DNA from: Candidatus Krumholzibacteriota bacterium | GTDB taxonomy: Bacteria; Krumholzibacteriota; Krumholzibacteriia; Krumholzibacteriales; Krumholzibacteriaceae | NCBI GenBank assembly: GCA_030630165.1 | Contig: DAOVNN010000036.1 | Span: 1-13,373, forward strand | DNA length: 13,373 nt | Direction: 5' to 3' | In this document: positions 6,880-13,373 of the stretch, one piece after another | How the letters are laid out: every line of letters starts with the position of its first letter | Numbering within the stretch: position 1 is the stretch's first letter | The notes under the pieces: model-generated | Told to the model about the DNA's origin: nothing | The model's input: only the letters and a program-made list of their open reading frames with translations | Database searches by the model: none | Translations under genes and position numbers: made by a program

Positions 6880-8367
6880 TTGACCAGACGAACCACTTTT
6901 CTCATCGCAAATACTTCGATAGTACTGCTGTCACTTCTTACCGGGCTGAAGGTCCTGCCCGGGCCGGAACTCGCCGGGATAACGCTGGCCTTTTATACTC
7001 TCCTGGTACTGCCGGGCATCCTTCTTTCGGATCTGCTGTTCGGAGGGGCAAAGGCTGATTTTGAGGGTATTTCCAGGATCTTCCTTGCCGGGTCGGCGTA
7101 CGCCTGTCTTTTTGTCTGCATCGGTTTCATACCGGGAATAACATACTCGTTCATCGCCGTGGCATACGTATCGTCGATAATCATCGCACTGGCGTACCGG
7201 GGTATTGCCACAGTTAAAGGGGAGGACGAAAGGGGCGTTGATCTGGTCGGATCGTTCTCGCGCAGGGAAGATTATTCCGCGAGGGAAAAGAAGGCGATGC
7301 TGATCGTCTTTATCCTCCTGTTCGGGATCTGCGCCGCTCTCCTCGCCGGAAACGGACAGCTTGGGGTGTCGACCGACGCTCCCGATCATATCAGTTTCAT
7401 AAGGAGAAGTCTTGGTGGCGGCGGGCTCCTTCCGGGAGATTCATTCCACATCGATGGAGATGGAACGACTTTCGATCCGCGTAAGGGACTCTGGCATCCG
7501 GTCGTATCCCTGTGGGCATGGCTGGCTGACACGGAGCCTCACATCCTGTGGACCATGATGCCTGCCTTCCTGTCATTTTTTGCCATCGTAGTGTTCTGGT
7601 TCTTTGCCGGAGAGCTTTCGGGCTCAATTCCTGTGAAGGCTCTCTCCGTCCTTTTCCTTTTTCTCTTTTTCAGGGGCGATGGATTTGCGTGGCTTACTAA
7701 ACTCTCGTACAGTCGGAACATCGCTCAGATCATATTCTGGGGAACGGCTGGCTTCCTGATCAGGTACATGAGGACTCAGAAGGCGAGGGATCTCGGTCTG
7801 GCAGCCTTGACTGCGGCGACCGGGACAGCGATACATCTGTCATATGCTCCCATTCTCGGGGTATTCCTGCTCGGTCTTATGATCTACGTTTCGATACCTC
7901 GCCTGGGAGGGGAATGGATTGGCCGGTTCTGGAAAGCGATTCCTCTTGTTTCCGCTGCCGTCGCGCTTCCTCTCGCCGTAAGGTTGATAAATTTTCCTGA
8001 CCTGCCCAATATGATACACACTCACATGCAGGGGATGATGGAGATCGGTGCGGGGCTGAGGATGACCGATCCGGTGGAACTCATCAAAGGTATGGGTTTC
8101 CCGTTTCTCTTTGCTGTCCTGATGATCCCGCTGTTTCCACTAGTGACATCAGGTTACAGGCGGTCGCGCCTGGTGTGGTTTCTGTTCATCGTCCCCGCTC
8201 TCCTGGTACTCAATCCACTCACGGCGACCCCTCTTGATATGGTGGCGGGTTACATGCACTATCGCCTCCTGTACGCCGCTCCGGCGATGGTCTATCAGGG
8301 CCAGATAGACCATCGCCGGAGCGGGACGAGGTGCTCTGACCGGAAGCTGGAGAGCAGGGAGTCGTGA
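6880..8367 (+). CDS. GT-C-like integral membrane glycosyltransferase, N-terminal part of a split gene
   Basis: About 495 residues with some ten or more transmembrane helices. Early helices are near 7-24, 32-50, 66-85, 90-105 and 139-157. A loop then holds GVSTDAPDHISFIRRS, an Asp-x-x-Asp-His motif reminiscent of the acidic catalytic loop of GT-C enzymes that use polyprenyl-phosphate sugars outside the membrane. The hydrophobic run HYRLLYAAPAMV near the end breaks off at 8276-8324, where a perfect inverted repeat occurs. After it the frame reads an Arg/Ser-rich tail unlike the rest and stops at 8365-8367. The expected last helix and soluble domain lie in the +1-shifted frame just downstream. 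I infer that the intact gene ran from 6880 to 9457 (about 860 residues). It is either a pseudogene, an assembly error or a recoded gene. It follows its likely donor-making and flipping partners. Confidence 0.7.
   Translation: MTRRTTFLIANTSIVLLSLLTGLKVLPGPELAGITLAFYTLLVLPGILLSDLLFGGAKADFEGISRIFLAGSAYACLFVCIGFIPGITYSFIAVAYVSSIIIALAYRGIATVKGEDERGVDLVGSFSRREDYSAREKKAMLIVFILLFGICAALLAGNGQLGVSTDAPDHISFIRRSLGGGGLLPGDSFHIDGDGTTFDPRKGLWHPVVSLWAWLADTEPHILWTMMPAFLSFFAIVVFWFFAGELSGSIPVKALSVLFLFLFFRGDGFAWLTKLSYSRNIAQIIFWGTAGFLIRYMRTQKARDLGLAALTAATGTAIHLSYAPILGVFLLGLMIYVSIPRLGGEWIGRFWKAIPLVSAAVALPLAVRLINFPDLPNMIHTHMQGMMEIGAGLRMTDPVELIKGMGFPFLFAVLMIPLFPLVTSGYRRSRLVWFLFIVPALLVLNPLTATPLDMVAGYMHYRLLYAAPAMVYQGQIDHRRSGTRCSDRKLESRES
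8276..8324. repeat. Perfect 21-bp inverted repeat with 7-base loop at a frame break
   Basis: The left arm 8276-8296 (CCGCTCCGGCGATGGTCTAT then C) is the exact reverse complement of the right arm 8304-8324, with the loop AGGGCCA (8297-8303). No T tract follows, so it is not a normal terminator. It lies exactly where the membrane protein loses its frame. Removing the 16 bases 8293-8308 would join GCG-ATG-GTC to ACC-ATC-GCC and restore one frame through to 9457. An arrested template-switch event, an amplification or assembly artefact, or a real hairpin could each explain it. Confidence 0.9.
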
Positions 8368-8392
8368 AGGGAGCTGGAAGAAAAGAGCATCG

Positions 8393-9457
8393 GTGCATCT
8401 GATCGGAGCCCTGGTATTCGTCTTCTTTGCCGCCGTATTTCTCAGGCCGTCCGCGGCCTCCCTGCCTCGCAGGATGTCATCAGCGCTCAGGGACGGATCT
8501 TCCGGAGAAGAGAAAAGAGGGGAGGGGCTGGCGGACTTCCTTTCCGCCCTTCCCCCAGGCTCGGTAGTCGCCGCCGACCCGGGTTCCAGCTACTACATAT
8601 CCGCTTTTACGGATCATTTTGTGACGGTGATACTGGATCAGCACTGCTCGCCGGCAGATACATCGGCAGTCGTAAAGATCAGGAGATCCAGAGACATCTT
8701 TTCTCCATCGTTCCCTGATTCGATCGTCAAAGAATCCATCCTTGCAGGAGGCGCCGAATACCTGTTCATCGACGCAGGTCCTCCGGCAGTGGATGATTTC
8801 TTCGGCGTCAACTCACAGGAATCGGGGGTGCGCTCCCTGCTGAGAGCGGGATCGTACAGTTTTCTCAGGGAGATCCGTTCAAGAGGCACAAAGAGGCTTT
8901 TCGCTGTTGAGCCCTCGCCGTCTACTGATTCCGGACGCGCGCTGAGTGAAGCAGACACATGTTCGGGTGATTTGAATATCCCGGTCGGGGAGATGATTGT
9001 ACTCGATGGATTCGCTATCGATGCAGCCTCGTATTCTCAGGGGGATACCGCGGTCATCACGCTGTGCTGGACAAGCACGGGGGAGGTTGATTTCGGGCTG
9101 CCATTCTACTGGACCGTCAGGCTCGACACTGACTTCAGGAAGGGCCCTTTCTACAGGAAATGGTATGGTAAGCAGTACAGGCGGAGGGTAGAACGGAAAA
9201 GAGGGGAATTCTACCGGCACACAGTCTCGGGCAGACTGACCGGCAACGGCAGGCAGCCTGACATGTGGAAGGAAGGCGAGAAGGTGCGTCAGGAGATCCG
9301 TGTCCGGATACCTTACGCGATGGCGGATGGGGAGTATGAGGTAAAGGTCTCTGTGCAAAGATGGGCTTACGTTTCGAACAGACACATCAGGGATTACTTT
9401 CTCAATGAGGATTCATATACAGGATACGACGCAGGAACAGTCACCATCAGGAAATAG
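8393..9457 (+). CDS. C-terminal part of the split GT-C-like protein: last helix, soluble domain and beta-sandwich
   Basis: From the GTG this is 354 residues; the frame is open back to 8309. Residues 2-18 (HLIGALVFVFFAAVFL) are one helix. Residues about 45-175 form a soluble domain beginning LADFLSALPPGSVVAADPGSS and later YLFIDAG. This kind of alpha/beta segment follows the last helix of many large GT39/GT-C-like membrane proteins. Residues about 195-354 hold a beta-sandwich with QGDTAVITLCW, MWKEGEKVRQEI and DGEYEVKVSVQRW. These match the layout 'GDtl.ltl.W ... W..Ge.v.. ...G.Y.l.vg.y' of the accessory domain often fused to such enzymes. No good ribosome-binding site precedes the GTG. All this supports it being the continuation of the upstream gene, not an independent protein. 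Confidence 0.7.
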   Translation: MHLIGALVFVFFAAVFLRPSAASLPRRMSSALRDGSSGEEKRGEGLADFLSALPPGSVVAADPGSSYYISAFTDHFVTVILDQHCSPADTSAVVKIRRSRDIFSPSFPDSIVKESILAGGAEYLFIDAGPPAVDDFFGVNSQESGVRSLLRAGSYSFLREIRSRGTKRLFAVEPSPSTDSGRALSEADTCSGDLNIPVGEMIVLDGFAIDAASYSQGDTAVITLCWTSTGEVDFGLPFYWTVRLDTDFRKGPFYRKWYGKQYRRRVERKRGEFYRHTVSGRLTGNGRQPDMWKEGEKVRQEIRVRIPYAMADGEYEVKVSVQRWAYVSNRHIRDYFLNEDSYTGYDAGTVTIRK

Positions 9458-9466
9458 ACTGGCGAC

Positions 9467-10567
9467 ATGAACGCTGACGGCCGCAGAAGAATAGCATTCG
9501 TATCAGGCGCCGCATACGCCGGCGGCGCCGAAAAATATATTGAGCTTCTCGCCTGCGGGCTCGACAGGGAAAGGTACGAACCGGTCCTTGTTACATCGGG
9601 TTCACCCGGCCTCGAGTCGTTACGAGCGGCTCTGACGAACGCCGGCATATCGAACGAGACCACGGAAGAGAAATCTCTTTCATCGGCGGGCGGCGCGAGT
9701 CTCTTTTCGGGGATCATGAGGCGGCTGCGCCCCGATATAGTCCACATCAACATGCCCGGACCCTTCGATTGCGGATACGGACTGCCAGCATCACTGGCAA
9801 GGCTGTCGGGTGCAGGAAGGATTGTTACGACCGAGCATCTCCCGATGATCGGATCGTTCGCGAAAGCAAAGTTCCTCAGGTCGATCCATATGGGCCGCGT
9901 TTCAAGGTTCATCACTGTCAGCGAGGACAACAGATCACATCTAGTGAACAATCACGGGGTGCCCGCCGCAAAGGTAAGGGTCGTATACAATGGTACTCCC
10001 GATCCAGGTTACAATGTCGCCGGGAGCAGAGCTTCTGATGCTCCGGTAAATCTGCTCGTAGCTGGAGCGCTCGAAGAGAGAAAGGGACACATGGTGCTCC
10101 TTTCGGCAATGGACCGGCTTCCCGAACGTATCCGGCTGGATATAGCGGGGGAAGGGCCGCTTCGCGGAGAACTTGAAGAGGCGCTTGCTTCGGGAAAGTA
10201 CGGCGGGAGAGTATCCCTGCTCGGGCGGGTCGAGGACATGGCCGGGCTGATTGCGCGCTCGGACATTCTCGTCGTTCCATCCCTGATCGAAGCGACACCC
10301 TATGTAATACTCGAGGCGATGGCAGCCGGCAGACCTGTGGTTGCATCTGCGATCTTCGGGATTCCGGAACAGGTCGAGGACGGCGTTACCGGTATTCTTA
10401 CAAAGCCGGGGGATGTGGATTCTCTCGCCGAAGCGGTGCTCCGAGTCTCAGAGGAACCTGGCCTGATCGGAAAGATGGGTGGAGCGGGAAGGAAGAGGTA
10501 CGAGGACCGTTTTACACTCGAAAGATCTGTCGCGAAGACGGTGGAAGTCTACGAGGAACTTTTCTGA
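9467..10567 (+). CDS. GT4-family retaining glycosyltransferase (GT-B fold)
   Basis: This is a 366-residue cytoplasmic enzyme. The N-terminal Rossmann half has the Gly pair in GAAYAGGAEKYIELL (14-28), TTEH (121-124) and VSEDNRSHL. The C-terminal half opens with VYNGTPDP (173-180), then AGALEERKGH (199-208) with the donor-binding Lys206, AGEGPLR (227-233), and the EX7E motif E275-E283 in EATPYVILEAMAAGRPVV. This is the standard set for GT4 enzymes that transfer a sugar from a nucleotide donor to a lipid-linked glycan. The start codon ATG at 9467 is 9 bases after the previous stop, with a weak GGCGA upstream. It is the last gene of the rightward operon, and its final 19 bases overlap the convergent GT4 gene. 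Donor and acceptor cannot be told. Confidence 0.9.
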   Translation: MNADGRRRIAFVSGAAYAGGAEKYIELLACGLDRERYEPVLVTSGSPGLESLRAALTNAGISNETTEEKSLSSAGGASLFSGIMRRLRPDIVHINMPGPFDCGYGLPASLARLSGAGRIVTTEHLPMIGSFAKAKFLRSIHMGRVSRFITVSEDNRSHLVNNHGVPAAKVRVVYNGTPDPGYNVAGSRASDAPVNLLVAGALEERKGHMVLLSAMDRLPERIRLDIAGEGPLRGELEEALASGKYGGRVSLLGRVEDMAGLIARSDILVVPSLIEATPYVILEAMAAGRPVVASAIFGIPEQVEDGVTGILTKPGDVDSLAEAVLRVSEEPGLIGKMGGAGRKRYEDRFTLERSVAKTVEVYEELF

Positions 10568-11676
10568 AGACGCTCGAAGAGCTCAATGTACTGATCGCCC
10601 TTCTCCCGGATATCGTGATACTTCCTGACATAATCTAGAGCCTGCGATGACATCGCTTCTCTGCGCGCAGGATCCGCGACGATTGATTTTACCTCCGTGA
10701 CGAGCCTCTCGAAGTTGCCGGCCTTGAAGCCGATATTATTATCAGCGATGATCGAATCGGGATCGATCTCTATGGTAAACACGGGAAGCCCGTTGCGCCA
10801 GGAGTGGAGGTAGGTGTTTGGGAAGCCTTCGAGTGAGGAAGTGTTTACGTATATGTATGCGCGGCAGTAATACTCATCGATATCGTTCGGATGTATAAAT
10901 CCGGCAAAGGTCAGGTTATCTATTGTCTCTGCTTCACGAATGACCTCGGCCGCATACGATTCCTCAAGCTTCAATCCGCCAAGCATCGTGAAGTCAGCTT
11001 CCGGGACCCGGCGGGCAAGTTCCAGCAGAAGTTCCGGTCTCTTCAGCCTGCGGAAGCTGCCGACCCATAGTATCTCCGGTCTGCCTGAGGCGGGTTTATT
11101 GTCGGCTCGAGCAGATCCTTCATCGATCTCGATTCCATTTCTTATCAGAACTGAATCAGTGTCGAAATTCGCGTTAAGAAGAGTTCGTTGTTTTTCCGTC
11201 TGCGCGATTATGGCATCTGCTTTCCTGACCCCGTAACGATACAGATAGGGTATCGGCCAGACGAGTCTCCCCAGACAGTCCCGATAGCAGTTATAGTCAC
11301 TGCCGATAGAGAAAGTGAAGGCCTTTCCCATCCTCGATGCGAACCAGGCGAGCTGGCCGGTATAGAAAGATGTGGATCTCTGGTTGTAGACGTCAGCATC
11401 GGCGATCTCCATGGCACGTCTGATCCTGTGCATGTCCGGCAGGAATCTAAGTTTCCTGTTGCCCTTGAACGGAGCGAACGATTTGATCACTGTGATCCCC
11501 TCGTGGATCTCGACATCGGCCTGCCCGTAATCTCCTACGATAAAAGATACATCGATACCCCGACTGACCATGTGCCTCGCGATCAGTACCTGCTGTGTCT
11601 CCGCACCTCCGGCCCATTTATCGCCGTCCGGATTGAAGTATCCGTATGCGGCAGGAGAGAAGAAGCAGACCTTCAT
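10549..11676 (-). CDS. GT4-family glycosyltransferase with a changed EX7E motif
   Basis: This 375-residue GT-B protein starts MKVCFFSPAAYGYFNP. The nucleotide/acceptor loop Gly pair is in WAGGAETQQVLIARHM (21-36), followed by GSDYNCYRDC, ADAIIAQTEKQR (153-164), LIRNGIEI (177-184), and WVGSFRRLKRP (204-214) with the basic donor-binding pair. The motif EGFPNTYLHSW (283-293) corresponds to the GT4 EX7E block, but the second Glu is His291, while the first Glu283 is kept. AGAAAGG lies about 6 bases upstream of the ATG, and the gene begins 20 bases after otsA, so it belongs to the leftward otsBA operon. Its 3' end overlaps the convergent GT4 gene by 19 bp with no terminator between. It may act in the EPS pathway or on a trehalose-related glycoside; the context does not decide. 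Confidence 0.87.
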   Translation of the reverse strand: MKVCFFSPAAYGYFNPDGDKWAGGAETQQVLIARHMVSRGIDVSFIVGDYGQADVEIHEGITVIKSFAPFKGNRKLRFLPDMHRIRRAMEIADADVYNQRSTSFYTGQLAWFASRMGKAFTFSIGSDYNCYRDCLGRLVWPIPYLYRYGVRKADAIIAQTEKQRTLLNANFDTDSVLIRNGIEIDEGSARADNKPASGRPEILWVGSFRRLKRPELLLELARRVPEADFTMLGGLKLEESYAAEVIREAETIDNLTFAGFIHPNDIDEYYCRAYIYVNTSSLEGFPNTYLHSWRNGLPVFTIEIDPDSIIADNNIGFKAGNFERLVTEVKSIVADPARREAMSSQALDYVRKYHDIREKGDQYIELFERLQKSSS

Positions 11677-11696
11677 TGAATGCCTTTCTGCATCTG

Positions 11697-13142
11697 TCAG
11701 ACAGGGGGGAAATCGTCGAGTTTACGATCGATCGACACGTTGAGGAACGAATTGACCCACCAGTATATATCGTTTTTAGCGACTGAGCCCTGCAGTTTTT
11801 TCATCCGCATGCGGCGCTCACGGAGGTCCATACGCCATGCGTCGAAGATGGCTTTGGAGACCTCTTCGATACTGTAAGGATTGACAAGGATGGCGCCTTT
11901 TTTCATCTGCGGCGCGGCGCCGGCGAACTCGCTGAGGATCAGGACGCCTGACTGTTCGATATTGGAAGCGCAGTATTCCTTTGCGACGAGGTTCATGCCG
12001 TCCTTGAGCGGAGTGATCAGGGCGATCTCGGCTGTTCTGTAATAACCGAGCAGTTCCGGCCGGCTGAGAGATCTGAAGATGTAATGGATGGGCACCCAGC
12101 CAGAGCGGGTGAACCTTCCGTTGATCTCGCCGACCATCCGTTCGATCTCTATCTTGAGATCCTCGTATACGGGGATGTTGCGTCTGCTCGGCACCACGAC
12201 CTGGACCAGGGTGATCTTTCTGTGAAGGTCTGGATGTTCTTCGAGGAATTTCTCGAAGGCTCTGAACCTGTAGGGAATTCCTTTGGTGTAGTCGAGCCTG
12301 TCGACGCCGAGAACGATCTTTCCCTTGGGGATATCTTCATGGATGTACCAGGCAGCGTCGGCCACCTCACGCGATTCAGCCATATGTGAGAATTCGTCGT
12401 AATCGATGCTTATCGGGAAGTAACCGATTCTTATAGATCTGCCGCCGGACCTTGCGGTCAGTACCTGTCCTTTTCCCTCGATCGAGATATCATCGACAAA
12501 TGTGCGCAGGCACTGAAGAAAATTTCTCCTGTCCCTGAGTGTCTGGAATCCGACGATGTCGTAGGCGAGCATCGAGTGGAGGATCTCGGTCCTCCAGGGG
12601 AGCTTGGCGAATATGTCCAGGGGGGGGAAGGGAATGTGAAGGAAAAATGCGATGCTGGTCTGCATACCCAGTTTCTTCAACTCGCTGGCTGTTGCGAGAA
12701 GGTGATAGTCATGGACCCAGATGAAATCTTCGGGCCCCGCGTTCTCGCTGATCACCCTGGCGAAACGGGCATTTATGTCGATGTACGCCTGCCAGTAGGA
12801 AGGATTGAAGTTGCAGTACGACTGGAGGTCATGGAACAGGGGCCAGAGCACCTCGTTGGATAGACCGATATAGTACTGCTTCACATCCTCCTCTTCGAGA
12901 TAGACCGGTTTCATGTCGAATCCGGCGCTTGTGGAGGCGGATGCTAAATGGTCGGATATATCGACCTTCCCCGCTATTCCGGGCCATCCGATCCAGGTAC
13001 CTCCGCGATCCCTGAGCACGGGGGCCATGGCAGTGACGAGCCCTCCCGAACCGGGTATAAGCTTCCAGGAGTCGCCATCCCGCTCGAGGACGAAGGGGAG
13101 TCTGTTCGATGCGATTATCAGTTTCCGGCTGTTGTTACTCAT
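11697..13142 (-). CDS. otsA: Trehalose-6-phosphate synthase (GT20)
   Basis: This is a 481-residue enzyme joining UDP-glucose (or a related donor) and glucose-6-phosphate into trehalose-6-phosphate. Family landmarks from the N-terminus: SNRLPF (12-17), GSGGLVTA (31-38), GTWIGWPG (48-55), the YY...LWPLFH pair (90-104), WVHDYH (142-147), FFLHIPFPP (166-174), GVDRLDYTKG (279-288) and the donor-site DGMNLVAKE (381-389). The length matches OtsA without a fused phosphatase. I chose ATG 13142, not the upstream start at 13214. It gives the normal N-terminus MSNNSRKLIIASNR and overlaps the otsB stop by 8 bases, a typical coupled arrangement. Glucosylglycerol-phosphate synthase is a close relative and cannot be fully excluded, but otsB next door favours trehalose. 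Codons for FPPL contain a run of eight C on the coding strand. Confidence 0.93.
   Translation of the reverse strand: MSNNSRKLIIASNRLPFVLERDGDSWKLIPGSGGLVTAMAPVLRDRGGTWIGWPGIAGKVDISDHLASASTSAGFDMKPVYLEEEDVKQYYIGLSNEVLWPLFHDLQSYCNFNPSYWQAYIDINARFARVISENAGPEDFIWVHDYHLLATASELKKLGMQTSIAFFLHIPFPPLDIFAKLPWRTEILHSMLAYDIVGFQTLRDRRNFLQCLRTFVDDISIEGKGQVLTARSGGRSIRIGYFPISIDYDEFSHMAESREVADAAWYIHEDIPKGKIVLGVDRLDYTKGIPYRFRAFEKFLEEHPDLHRKITLVQVVVPSRRNIPVYEDLKIEIERMVGEINGRFTRSGWVPIHYIFRSLSRPELLGYYRTAEIALITPLKDGMNLVAKEYCASNIEQSGVLILSEFAGAAPQMKKGAILVNPYSIEEVSKAIFDAWRMDLRERRMRMKKLQGSVAKNDIYWWVNSFLNVSIDRKLDDFPPV
12620..12627. repeat. G8/C8 homopolymer inside otsA
   Basis: Eight consecutive G on the + strand encode the FPPL stretch of the conserved HIPFPPLDIF block on the minus strand. 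Such tracts are prone to slippage in replication and to sequencing indels. Here the frame is intact across it. Confidence 0.7.
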
Positions 13143-13373
13143 CTTTTTTACCGCAACTTTCGATCCATCTCTCGAGGAACCAGATAAGCTCTTCGGGAGG
13201 TGTGAGCCATACATCCGCAGCAGTTTCCCTCAGGACAGGACTGACCAGGATACCCATGCCGCGGCCGGATATCGCCCGGAACGCATCCTCATCTGTCATG
13301 TCGTCACCGAGGTAGGCTGCGGTTCCACCATTCTCGGACAGCAGTTTCTCGACTACTGCGCCCTTATTCATGC
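13135..13373 (-). CDS. otsB: Trehalose-6-phosphate phosphatase, C-terminal fragment (5' end outside window)
   Basis: Only the last 78 or so residues are seen; the frame continues past the right edge. NKGAVVEKLL followed by AAYLGDDMTDEDAFRAI is the hallmark of the HAD-type OtsB phosphatase. It has the conserved Lys of the NKG motif and the GDDxTDEDAF metal-binding block. VLRETAADVWLTPPEELIWFLERW matches the family's C-terminal end ('T.A.y.l..p..v..fL'). It removes phosphate from trehalose-6-phosphate to give trehalose, a compatible solute. The first visible Met, two bases from the window edge, is internal and not the true start. The stop overlaps the otsA ATG by 8 bp, so the two are co-translated with otsB first. 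Confidence 0.92.
   Translation of the reverse strand, partial: MNKGAVVEKLLSENGGTAAYLGDDMTDEDAFRAISGRGMGILVSPVLRETAADVWLTPPEELIWFLERWIESCGKKDE

Noticed and set aside
8276..8324. The inverted repeat as an intrinsic terminator or IS end
   Set aside because: No T tract follows on either strand. No transposase, target duplication or second copy was seen in the window.
10540..10600. Possible bidirectional terminator at the convergent junction
   Set aside because: Only a 4-5 bp stem (GCTC/GAGC) is present, with no T or A tract at either side.

Overview
The window is a dense bacterial exopolysaccharide (EPS) biosynthesis and export locus of moderately high GC, with almost no intergenic space. Eleven reading frames run rightward from the left edge to about 10.57 kb. 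A second, convergent operon of three genes runs leftward from the right edge to 10.55 kb. Arginine is often written AGG/AGA and isoleucine ATA, GTG/TTG starts are used, and the polysaccharide co-polymerase, ExeA-type ATPase and BY-kinase are separate proteins. This fits a Gram-negative, possibly poorly characterised (FCB-like or deltaproteobacteria-like) lineage, but nothing in the window fixes the taxonomy.

Layout of the + strand: (1) the C-terminus of a Wzz/GumC-type polysaccharide co-polymerase (cut by the edge), an ExeA/XrtA-type AAA+ ATPase and a CpsD/CapB-like tyrosine kinase form an export-control module. (2) A nucleotidyltransferase-fold protein and an alkaline-phosphatase-superfamily phosphohydrolase follow as an overlapping, apparently coupled pair of unknown function. 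A terminator-like hairpin lies just inside the first of them. (3) A Wzx-type flippase follows. (4) Next come a GT2 polyprenyl-phosphate glycosyltransferase, a 4-TM EamA/SMR-type carrier and a large GT-C-like membrane protein. This is the composition of a three-component periplasmic glycan-modification system. The GT-C-like gene is split into two frames exactly at a perfect 21-bp inverted repeat (8276-8324), and its missing C-terminal part is the next ORF. (5) A cytoplasmic GT4 glycosyltransferase ends the operon.

Minus strand, read from the right edge: the C-terminus of trehalose-6-phosphate phosphatase (otsB, cut by the edge), trehalose-6-phosphate synthase (otsA, overlapping otsB by 8 bp), and a GT4 glycosyltransferase whose 3' end overlaps the rightward GT4 gene by 19 bp.

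Together the rightward genes could assemble a lipid-linked repeat unit (GT4), flip it (Wzx), decorate it outside the membrane (GT2/SMR/GT-C) and control chain length and export (co-polymerase, ATPase, kinase). No initiating phosphoglycosyltransferase, clear Wzy polymerase or outer-membrane exporter lies within the window. No RNA genes, CRISPR arrays, insertion sequences or transposases were seen, and no gene-free stretch exceeds 300 bases.
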